Source: Pieris napi
Lineage: Eukaryota; Arthropoda; Insecta; Lepidoptera; Pieridae
Assembly (NCBI RefSeq): GCF_905475465.1
Contig: NC_062241.1
Span: forward strand, 4,588,001 to 4,652,000
DNA length: 64,000 nucleotides
Direction: 5' to 3'
Notes under the pieces: model-generated
Told to the model about the DNA's origin: nothing
The model's database searches: none
What the model saw: the letters and a program-made list of their open reading frames with translations, nothing else
Program-made: the position numbers and the translations under genes
Shown here: positions 54,641 to 64,000 of the stretch, piece after piece
How the letters are laid out: each line of letters opens with the position of its first letter
How positions within the stretch are numbered: position 1 is the first letter of the stretch

Positions 54641-56421
54641 CGAACGATTTATGTTTCCATTGTTTAAGTCAATTTGTTTATACTTCGATATACATTCATT
54701 CATCATACATGTATTCGCCGAACTTTCATTCAAAAACCTAAAAAAAAGAAAGACCGAAATCGCCTATAATTATTTATATTTTTTAATTTATTTATATTTA
54801 CGATATATTTCATTTAGGCCTCTATTATGGTATAGTAAAGTATTTATTAGTTTTCAATTATGTACCTATAATCGGCAAGCATCGAAGTTAAATCTAATGC
54901 CTGGTTAGTACTAGATATGATTAAACGGTACCTACATATTTGCAAGTCGTGAACTTGCACGAATTGAAGACCGTGAATTTTTATATCATAGAAAATTATG
55001 GATTGTACCTATAGAGGATTTTATACATATTTTATTAATATAAGTACGTAAAGAACTTAATAAATTAATGATGTTTTTTCCTTTACGTAACTTAAGATCT
55101 TTTTATAATGCTGGAACATTTTGGTATGACTTTTTAATGTTAGATAAATTTATTATTATAAAATAACAAAATTTTCAATATTAAATCTTGTATTTTCTAC
55201 ATTCGGTTTATGCTCCGGTAAATACCTATTTCTATAAGTTATTTATTTTATGTTGAATGTAAATATGTAATGGCGTTGTTTTTTTTAAATTGTATAAGTG
55301 GATAATAGAAATATAAGGCTGAATGTGTTCTTTTATTTCGCAACGATGTATCCACATAAAACAAAGAAACCCTGATTTGTTATCCGAAACGTTAAGTCGT
55401 TGAAATAGAATAAACTTCTAGACGCCGCCATGGAGTGACACCGCGTCAATAAAAACGCAATTATTTTAGTTATTGATAAAAAAAATATATTTTATGGTAA
55501 GCCAAGTGTTATTTTCTGGCACAAATTTTCAGTTATTTAGAATTATTAATAGTTATTTAAGTGATCTGTGATTCACTTTTTTATATAAAGCGTCGTCGTA
55601 AACTTGCTAAATAGCATATTAAAGTTCATTATTTTGTTTATTTATAGGATAAATATTAAATAGATCCATTTCGAATTTTTGATAGTTAACAAACTAATGT
55701 CAAATGACAAACTTGACAGCACAATTGACGACGTCATATTATAGGAGATTTGTCAACAAATTACAGAATTCAGTCTCAAAGACAACAATTTCTGAATCAT
55801 TGAGAATCGAGATTTGAGAGAAATTGAATCATAGTAGTTGAAAAATGAAAGTGTTCTAAAATTTACATCAAACAATGTGAATTTATAACATCTGACGCGA
55901 AAAAAACAATATACAAAGCGTGAAATCAAACTTTTTTTATGTTTAGTATTGAAGCGTTTGGTGCCATTTAGCAGAAACAACTCCTGTAACCGGCAATAAG
56001 GTAATTTAAACCTATAAACAACTATTTCAGTTTTGACACAATATTATAGAGGAGAATTAATAACTCCGTGAATTAAAAATCCCAGTACTATACTTTAAGC
56101 ATGCTTAGACAGTAACATGATAGCTTTGCCTATCAAAAAAGTTATAAGATAGCAAAGATAATTTTTATCAACAAGGAACATCATTGATGATGTTCAACAT
56201 TATAGACTAGGGAGAAACTCTCACTTTAGTTTAATTGTGAGAAACTCAGCCAAATGGAATTCTTCAAGTTTCAAGTTGAGAATTGCTGGTAGCTAATGAA
56301 TCTTATTAACTCTGAATTGTTGACTACCACTAATAAAAGTTAACTATTAGCTATAAGTTAGTAAAAATATATTTTAGTCTACACAAGATCTTATAATCTA
56401 AGTATTTGTATTTCTAAACAG
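54641..56421. other. Intergenic region upstream of cortactin coding start
   Basis: AT-rich, without convincing ORFs. A non-coding first exon of cortactin must lie here or nearby, because the coding start at 56422 directly follows an acceptor (TTTCTAAACAG). Its promoter was not recognised. Confidence 0.4.
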
Positions 56422-59400
56422 ATGTGGAAAGCAGCAACTGATGTAGTTGCTCCTCCCCCAGCAGAAGCTGATGACTGGGAGACAGACCCTGACTTTGTAA
56501 ATGATGTTACTGAACAGGAACAACGATGGGGTCCTGGCGGCAGACATGTAGAAGCCATTGAGTATGTTAATACTTATTGCCTTCTTATAATATTATCATC
56601 ATATTCATATACAGAATGTCATTAAAGCTTGTATATGAATTAAAAGTTGTATAATAATGTTTATATTTCTCTATGATCTCATTATTGGTTATAATATACG
56701 ATAGATTTTTCCCTTTTTTTTGTTTCTTACATTTACTTTAACAAATAAGTTGTAGTTACTACTAAAATTAGGACAGAATAAAAATATTTTCTATTTGAAA
56801 TGCTATAATATAAATTAGAAAAAATTAAGTTTTCAAATACTTTTTATACAATATGTCATTGTGACCTCTGTTGAACCTTGTTTATATAAAGGGATGTTTT
56901 ATCAATCTGAATATGAATCATTGTTATTATTATGACATTGTTCTTACAGTAAAATAATAATAATGTATGCACACACATCTGTGGTAGAAACATATATTTG
57001 AAACTCCATTACAAGCAAAGCTTTGAAGGATAATTAAGCTAATAAAGTATATAAAGAGAATATATATTATTAATTGCCATTAAAAACTTATTTCCTTCGT
57101 CATCAAAATCTATGTTTCTTCATAAAAAGCATGATTTGAAGAGTTCAAAGTTTGCTTTAGTTAAAATAATCCGTCATTTAGTTATTAATTAGGGGATTTA
57201 TCTTATCTATTTATCTTTAATGGTTTTAATTCTTATTTGTTTTAGTATGGCAAAATTACGTGAGGAAGTACTAGAGGCAGACAAGGAGGCCAAACAGAAG
57301 GCATATGAACATGGACCTAAGTCTTCTTATGGGTACATAATGCATCATACAATATTAATGTTTATGGGGTGGAAATCTTATGAATGAAGAACTTAACTAT
57401 ATAGACTCTGGGTTGAAATTTTAAACACTTTTAGGTTACATATTTAATTATCCAACATTTAGGTTAAATGTGGTTATTTGTTACTGTTTGAATATCTACT
57501 ACTTGTATTGTTGTAGGAGATAATCTGTGACTCACACCAATTTTTTTATCTCAGATAAGCCAATTCCCACTCTATGTTTTACTTCACTGTAAAAGTAAGT
57601 GTTTATTGCATTTTCTGTTCAGTGTCTTTACCCGATGATTTAAAGATACATTTTTTTTTAGTTATGGAGGTAAATTTGGCGTTCAGACGGACAGAATGGA
57701 TAAGTCTGCAATGGGACATGATTATATTGGAAAAACCGAGAAACATGTTTCGCAGAAGGATTATGCTCAAGGTAATAAGAATAGCAACAAATCATATGTA
57801 GAAAAGTATGTTATGTGATAGATAGAAATCCGTAGATAGATTTGGGCAAAAAATAATCGTGAGTCTTACTGATAGACAAAGTATTATTTGATAAAAAAGA
57901 CAAACAAGATATATAACATGATTTTAGATGTTTTATTTATTAATGAAAATCTAATGTTAGTCAACTTTTTTTATAAGTAAACACAATTTACAGAAATAGA
58001 CAAAATAGTTCTTAGTTAAATTGTGTAAATTTTATTTGGATAAATTATGAGATAGTTTTATACCATACAAATAATAAGGTTAATATATTTATAGGTTTTG
58101 GTGGAAAGTTTGGAGTGGACACTGACAGAGTTGATAAGGTAAGTTGATTTGTATATACAAATGTGTGTATAGATGTGGTTCGTAACGTCAATAATAATAA
58201 TAATATAATTAAGTTAAATAATTATAATAATAATCATTAAAATTAATAGCTTTCGACAATCATCGGGATGCAACATCGTTTAACTTCAAATGAAGAAGAA
58301 TAAATGAAAACTATTTTTCAATGTATTTAAAGCTTTTTAGAGGCCTCAAAAATGGGTTTATGAAAGTAATTTTGTCAGTAACAATAAAATTGTTTTGCTT
58401 CCTGTCCTGAGGTTCTATTTGTTTTTTTTTTAATGGCTCTGGCACGGTTTGTGCATTAGCCAGCGTCAAGTATGAGATTTTTTTATAATTCGTGTTTTTG
58501 CCTTAGAAATTCGACCATGTACGGTTTAGGCACTCGCCCGGTACCGCACAACCCTCCCAAAGGCCGATAACAAATTTAAATTAAATTAAAACTTGCCCTC
58601 GAACCGAGAATCGAACCCGGTACCCCTCACCTAGCTGCCACTTAATAAGACCGCTAGGCTATGAGGCCCCCAAAGAGGTTCTATTTAAATGTGTCATCCT
58701 CTTTAACCAAAGACAATAAAAAGTAATTTTATATTGGAACAATTTCCAGAGCGCAGCTGGTTGGGACCATAAAGAGCAAGTAGAGAAGCACTCATCCCAA
58801 AAAGACTATGCCGTGGGTTTTGGGGGCAAATTTGGGGTGCAAACAGACAGACAGGACAAATGCGCCGCGGGATGGGAGCATCATGAAACTGTTGAGTCCC
58901 ATCACTCGCAAAAAGGTATATGCTATTTTTTTAATTTATTTATAAGTTAAAAAAAAAACAAAGTGTAGTGATTGGCTTTGTTTATAATAATAATGGGATG
59001 ATGTTTTCACTCCATTCCTTTATTAATTGTATATATTTTCAGACTACGCAATTGGCTTTGGTGGTAAATTTGGCGTGCAGACAGACAGACAAGACGCGTC
59101 GGCTGTGGGCTGGGAATATCAAGAGCAGACACAGAAGCACGCGAGCCAAGTCGATCACAAAAAGGTATATATATATTCAAGTATTCAAGTATTACGTAAC
59201 GAATTTGGGGGGGGGGGGAGGGACCTTTTGTAAAACGTTATGATGCGGGGCGGGGATTGAATTACGCTTTATTGTTAATATTTTCGCCCTCCAGTACTTT
59301 ACACCACATAATGGTAACTTTTAGGTATAAAGAGTCGCTGGGTGGTCTCGAAACGTTTTACTATACTTAGGTACAGAAAAACGTAACGGCGTGTTACATG

Positions 59401-62400
59401 GGGGGGGGGGGGGTTATAATCTCCAAAAATTGCGTGACGTAATACTTGAGCGCGCCCTGAAGGAAAACATCTTGGAGTAGTTTTACTAGTTGTATAGAAA
59501 GAGTAAATAATTATTAAATAATTACTACAAAAGAACAATTCTTGTTTTAAACTGTATCTCGGAGGTCTATACATCTTTCGTCGTTGTCTTTGGATTTAAT
59601 CGCATTAAAGTTACTTATGATTTGACTAATTATGGTTATTGTCACAGGGTTTCGGTGGTAAATTCGGTATACAGACGGACAGAGTCGATAAATGTGCGCA
59701 TACGTTTGAAGAAGTGCAAAAGGTCGGAACTAATTATACGAAACAGAAGCCGAATATAGGAAGTGCCAAACCGTCATCTATAAGAGACAAATTTGAGAAT
59801 ATGGCCAAAGAAAAGGAACAGGTATTAATTAATTACTAATTATTATATCTTATTCATACTTATTACCTTATTCAAAAACATACACATAACAAAAATAAAA
59901 AAGCAGGTTACAAAAGTTATAAGGCAACGGGCGGCCTTATCGCTAACAAGCGATTTCTTCCAGGCAACCCTGATATGGAACAATAAAAAAAGAAACACCT
60001 ACAGAGGGTAGAGTACAAGTAATGCAAAAATAATTAACAAAAAAACTAAAAATAACGCGTTACTATAACTATAATGAAATAAAGTAAAATCTAAGGAAAA
60101 AATAATAATAAATAAAAATATCTTCTCTTTTTATGGACATTTCATATACGATAAACAAAGAAGAATCGTTTAGTTACTATATAAAATTTATAGTTAGTCC
60201 AAATCCTATTATGATTTTTTACTTAATTAGTTCAAATAAATGTATTTCAATTGTATAGTTTTAATTTAGATTCTTTAATTTTTTGTCAGTATTGTCCAAA
60301 AGCTAGATTATACCATGGATAGATAATTATTGCTTCCCGTATTGTAAATTTAGTGCTTAAATACGTTGAATATATCATTAAAGAATGTCTAAAACTGAAT
60401 TTCATTAAATACAGTTTAATTGACTTCTTTCTAAATGTCATGTCATGTCAACATGGACATTTATATCTGACCGTTTTTCAGGAGGCCTTAAAGTCTGTTC
60501 AAAGGATAAGACAAGAGAGGCAACAAATTGACAAGAGTTTGTCAGATAAGGTAAATATAACATACGCGTTATCTATATAAAGTTTTGTAATTCTATATAT
60601 CTAAAGTTTAGGTATAAAAGATGTCTTTAAAGCAAAATAACATACTCTTTACCTACATAAAGTTTTGTAATTCTACATATCTAAAGTTTAAGTATTTGTA
60701 TTTGTGTTATTTTATATAAAATAACACAAAAAACTGTGTTAAAGTGTAATATTTTATGTAAAATCATGACTTTGTCACTTACACACTAGGCTTTGACGCG
60801 CCCAGGTGAGTGAGAATGAAAAACTAAAGACGTGAAAAGAAACGTTACATTGATAGGAGAATTGTCAAATGACGTGACGTCATGTCGCCTGTCAACGCAT
60901 ATTGTTTCTACGCTAGAGATGTTTTTGACCAATCACAATCGTTTCGTCTCTCGTTTTATACCTCACCTCCCTTTTTTTTCTTTTTTTTTTCGTGGGGAAA
61001 TGCGTTACGCATACTCTCCCGCGCGCGGTGACCTGGTGGGGAAGGGTTATGTGGGACTCGCTGGTGTGCATACCTACTCAAACCCCACGGCGCCACCAGC
61101 AATTGCCCGGGGCAGGACACGGTATACCTCACCTCCCTGATTGAATATAAGCTGGGCTTAACATTATTTCTATTATACAATAATCTTATAGCTTACATAT
61201 TAATCACTACATAGTATAAAACAAAGTCGCTTTCTCTGTCCCTATTTCCCTTTGTATGCTTAAATCTTTGAAACTACACAACGGATTTTGATGCGGTTTT
61301 TTTTAATAGATAGAGTGATTCAAGAGGAAGGTTTATAATAACATCCATTAAATAGTGGAGAAGTACTGTTATTTTTGAGGTTTCTAATGTGATGTCGTAA
61401 ATAATTACATTTTTTCCGCTTACATTGCAAACGCAGGCTGAACCCTACGAGTTTTATCAAAATAATGTACTAAGTATTGTACACATTGAAAAGGTCTACA
61501 GAAAAGTCCGTGATTGTATATGTCTATCTCTTATGGATAACCCACAATAACTTTTTTTTGTCATTTACTTTTTACGACAAATAATGGCTAATTTTCGAAG
61601 CGATTTTAACCAATACAGCAGTAATCCTTAACCAATTAAATACCTTGAATACATTGTTCATTTAATATAGATCTATATGGCCCTTTACACGGTATGATTT
61701 AAGTGAATATTTTCGAAGATATTACAGATTTAAAAATTGCGGGACGTAGCGTTTGCGGCGGTACCGGCTGGCCGCACAGTTTTTCTGTAGTGTATTTAGT
61801 ATCAGCATTGCACCCGTGCGAAGCCGGGGCGGGTCGCTAGTAAAATAATAAAATAATATAATAAAAATAATAAAAAAAAATTTTTTAGGAAAAAGTTCGA
61901 TTGGAAAAAGAGAAAGAGAAAAGTCCAGAGAAGCAGGAAGTAGAGAGACCAGAGAAAAAAGCAGAACCAGAGAAAGTAGAAGTAACAGAAAAACAACCAA
62001 AGGTAAATGAAATGCTTGAAATATATATTTTTTTCATAAAATATTTGTTTTCGAGTTACGGAAAATATATCATCGATTTATCTTACTTACGAATCCTTCG
62101 AGCCGGACTATTAACCGTAAAATGATATTAATATACAGGCTTTTAATATATATTTATGTTACAGGTTGAAATAGTGGTACAGGTTGATAAAGAACCGACA
62201 AAAGTTGAAGAAACACCGGAAGTGAAGCAAACTAGCAGTAACCTACCGGATGTTACGCTCACCGGAGAACCTAAGGAGGTACAAGAAAAAGATGAGGTTA
62301 GCAAGTATTCTTTTTATTAACGAATGTTCGATCTATCTATTTCTATCACTATTTAGCTATTGTAAGTGCAAATATGTCAATAATTATCTTCCATTATAAA

Positions 62401-63414
62401 ACACCTTATTTCATTATTAAACAAATCTATATATATAAAAAGAAAATGGTGTTCGTTTGAGGCTCTTTCACGCTTAAACCACTGATCGTATCGACATGAA
62501 ACTACCACCATTCGATGCGATGGCTATTTATTTTTTTAATTCCAACGTTCCTTCATTTTGTTATTGCTGTTTTACTTTTATGAAAATTTATCCATACGGA
62601 CTTCACATTGCGGAAACATTCGGGGAGGCTTCCTAGAACCTCTAAACGTCAACATCTGTTAAAAACTCGATTTTCGAAATATTTCAATTTTCTTAGCGGG
62701 AAGTTAAAAAGAAGAATAATAAAAATATGAAAAAAAATAAAATAATGAATCATAAAATTTGTTTTAATTCGTCCAGCAAAGCGGGCGCGAAACGGCTAGT
62801 TTTATATATATACATATATATATATATGTATTACATATATGAAATAACTTGCATTTAACTAATTATCTCTATATGTTTTATTTATTACACCTTTAGTAAA
62901 AGATTTAATTATAAAATGTTTAAAAGTAGTTCAAATATTTATAGTATATATGCTGCTTTTAGATAGATGTTTGTAAAGTCCAGAGGTATTTATGCGTCGG
63001 TACCATTGATATTTTCTATTAGGAAAGAGTTCCTATGTCCAAGATTAAAAAGCGTCAATAATTTATTTATTTATTTATTAATACTTCGTTGCAATAACAT
63101 ATTAAAATTGACAAAATTAAATGAAAAGGAGGGCAACTGGCGGCCTTATCGCTTTCGAGCGATCTCTTCCAGACAACCACTATCCACTAATCTATCTGAG
63201 GTTCGAGAAATACGTCAAGAAGAAGATTTTTTTCATTTAGATGTCGCGACAGCCAACCATAGTGGTATCTCCCGTTGGGTGGGAGAATGAGATAGCAGAG
63301 GGAGAGGGAGATGATGACGACGGATATATAGCGCGAGCGTTGTACGACTACCAAGCCGCAGCCCCTGATGAGATATCTTTTGACCCGGACGATATTATTA
63401 CTAATATTGTTATG
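56422..63414 (+). CDS. Cortactin: Cortactin, 3' partial, 11 exons visible (444 aa)
   Basis: Stabilises Arp2/3-branched actin at the cell edge and endocytic sites. Exons: 56422-56561, 57246-57332, 57662-57771, 58095-58138, 58750-58915, 59043-59164, 59648-59821, 60482-60550, 61889-62002, 62165-62296 and 63241-63414; phases all fit. The acidic N-terminus has [13 protein letters not shown], the DDW Arp2/3-binding motif. Four 37-aa F-actin-binding repeats follow ([20 protein letters not shown], then three [11 protein letters not shown] units) plus a half repeat [17 protein letters not shown]. Next come a helical region ([20 protein letters not shown]), a Lys/Glu/Pro-rich linker and the SH3 start [23 protein letters not shown]. 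The rest of SH3 (conserved GWW part) is beyond the window. The ATG is the first base of its exon, implying an upstream 5' UTR exon. Confidence 0.95.
58421..58674 (-). repeat. tRNA-derived SINE with intact target duplication
   Basis: On the minus strand it starts GGGGGCCTCATAGCCTAGCG (box A region) and has box B GGGTTCGATTC (58609-58619 region), then a body and an A-run (T-run at 58422-58431). GAGGTTCTATTT flanks it on both sides (58409-58420 and 58675-58686), a 12-bp target duplication. In a cortactin intron. Confidence 0.88.
59186..59448 (+). mobile_element. G-tract palindromic MITE, copy B
   Basis: CAAGTATTACGTAACGAATTTG followed by a run of about 12 G; the mirror end is GCGTGACGTAATACTTG after a second run of about 14 G (59401-59413). 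263 bp. The same family appears reversed at 34561-34800. It occupies the cortactin intron between 59164 and 59648. Confidence 0.75.
59923..59980 (-). repeat. LINE 3' tail fragment, copy 1
   Basis: GGCAACGGGCGGCCTTATCGC ... AGCGATTTCTTCCAGGCAACC matches the block at 63118-63180. Found in many lepidopteran LINE 3' ends, from memory. Located in a cortactin intron. Confidence 0.55.
60559..60695 (+). repeat. Tandem duplication of about 79 bp
   Basis: ATAAAGTTTTGTAATTCTAT with TATCTAAAGTTTAGGTAT near 60580-60615 recurs at about 60658-60694 with few changes. In a cortactin intron. Confidence 0.7.
60972..61122 (-). mobile_element. Retrotransposed fragment, antisense, with 15-bp target duplication
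   Basis: A T/C-rich run (poly-A on the minus strand) begins a 151-bp GC-rich insert. TATACCTCACCTCCC is found on both sides (60957-60971 and 61123-61137), perfectly conserved. The insert (minus strand: GGGCAATTGCTGGTGGCGCC) looks like a LINE 3' fragment; family not named. Confidence 0.75.
61225..61840 (+). mobile_element. Helitron-like non-autonomous element
   Basis: The 3' end CGTGCGAAGCCGGGGCGGGTCGCTAG is followed by T, the classical Helitron terminus with a GC-rich hairpin just before it. Near the left side TCTCTGTCCCTATTTCCCTTTG is a word I associate with lepidopteran Helitrons. The precise 5' end is uncertain. In a cortactin intron. Confidence 0.6.
62426..62799 (+). mobile_element. Helitron-like non-autonomous element with clean A|TC...CTAG|T ends
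   Basis: Starts TCTATATATATAAAAAGAAA right after an A and ends GCGGGCGCGAAACGGCTAG before a T. 374 bp, no ORF. The cortactin intron 62297-63240 carries it. Confidence 0.75.
63058..63182 (-). repeat. LINE 3' tail fragment, copy 2
   Basis: TTTATTTATTTATTTATTAATACTTCG with GGGCAACTGGCGGCCTTATCG and GATCTCTTCCAGACAACC; matches 59923-59980. Fifty-odd bases upstream of the cortactin SH3 exon. Confidence 0.6.
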
Positions 63415-63474
63415 GTATGGAAATAGTTCTAGATTATGTTAATTTTTACACTTATTAAAATTTTATACAAAAAA

Positions 63475-63835
63475 CAGGGTGCGTGTACTTATGTACACGC
63501 GTAAGAAGTTATACTTCTTTGGCATTATTAAAAATAGTTTTTGATTGCATGCAAATAATTAATTACAATTAAAAAATCAAAGACTGGAAAAGGAGTCACT
63601 ATATTCAATAAAGTTCAGTTTACATTTGAAAAATTAAATAAATTAATATTTATTTTCTTACATTAAGTGTAACATAAATTCTATTATTATTCGAATGTTG
63701 TTTTTAAATTATGTCCAATGCCGTAGCATCTTCCGTGGGCAACTTCATTCTGTTAATTTTGTATCACGGTGCGCGCGCATCGTAAAATTTAACTCTCATC
63801 AATTTTTCATAACGCGCCTAAAGAAGTATGACTTC
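63475..63835. mobile_element. Palindromic MITE, copy 2
   Basis: AAGTTATACTTCTTTGGCAT near the left and GCGCCTAAAGAAGTATGACTT at the right are inverted repeats like those at 51795-51951. Outermost TGCGTGTACTTATGTACACGC is itself a palindrome. Longer than copy 1, so one copy has an insertion or deletion. It follows the last visible cortactin exon. Confidence 0.6.
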
Positions 63836-64000
63836 AATAATTAAGTTAAAATGATTTTGATATATTTATTTTATTGCATAAGGGCAAAGCAATTATTGGT
63901 TATTTGAGGTCTACACGTAACTATTGAAAGTTTAGAAATAAATGATTAATGTTAATTATTTTTAAATGTTGTTTATTCAATACGAGTTTTACCTCTTCAA

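Noticed and set aside
1..64000. CRISPR arrays, bacterial operons, viral genomes, rRNA genes
   Set aside because: None seen: no regularly spaced repeats, no Shine-Dalgarno-led gene clusters, no capsid or envelope genes, no rRNA sequence.

Overview
This is eukaryotic DNA from an insect, most likely a moth or butterfly (Lepidoptera). The genes have many short exons with GT-AG introns, and the non-coding DNA is AT-rich. The proteins match insect versions of conserved animal genes, and the repeats (tRNA-derived SINEs, a LINE tail with a GGCAAACGGGCAGGAGGCTC core, short A|TC...CTAG|T Helitron-like copies) are types I associate with Lepidoptera. Gene identities come from my own exon reconstruction: every junction was checked for reading phase, but nothing was searched against a database.

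Layout. (1) 1-6339: non-coding, presumably intron or upstream sequence of the first gene, with one unexplained 49-codon ORF at 172. (2) 6340-17119 (+): the clathrin-assembly adaptor lap/PICALM (AP180 family). It is 5' truncated by the window: 13 exons encode the second half of the ANTH domain and the whole NPF/DLF/Gln-Met-rich tail. A long 3' UTR runs to about 19.2 kb. (3) 19.4-21.3 kb: a fold-back MITE and a PIF/Harbinger-type element carrying a MADF-domain ORF with one in-frame stop. (4) 22236-27136 (+): alpha-SNAP, complete, 6 exons, 292 aa. (5) 27.2-40.8 kb: a repeat-dense region with a pogo-like MITE, a tRNA-derived SINE, LINE fragments, a pogo-family element nested in a TTA-flanked element, and a Harbinger nested in another Harbinger. 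Three orphan exon-like ORFs lie here. (6) 40852-54402 (+): a short-chain acyl-CoA synthetase of the ACSS3 (propionyl-CoA synthetase) family with a TATA/Inr promoter. Its seventh intron from the proposed start contains an intact, antisense, two-ORF non-LTR retrotransposon (about 46.36-51.2 kb). (7) 56422 to beyond the window (+): cortactin, with NTA, four and a half 37-aa actin-binding repeats and the first part of the SH3 domain.

The four host genes are all on the plus strand. Three of them (lap, alpha-SNAP, cortactin) act in membrane traffic or actin-linked endocytosis: clathrin-coat assembly, SNARE disassembly, and Arp2/3-actin branching at endocytic sites. The fourth is a mitochondrial metabolic enzyme. 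I read this as ordinary linkage, not an operon.

The most notable points are two GC-AG introns in different genes with the identical donor GCGAGT, one with a MITE 16 bases past the splice site; two clean cases of transposon-in-transposon nesting with preserved target-site duplications; a possible unannotated 66-nt cassette exon and an 18-nt microexon in lap; and several long perfect hairpins. I found no CRISPR array, bacterial operon or viral genome, and no clearly new biological system.
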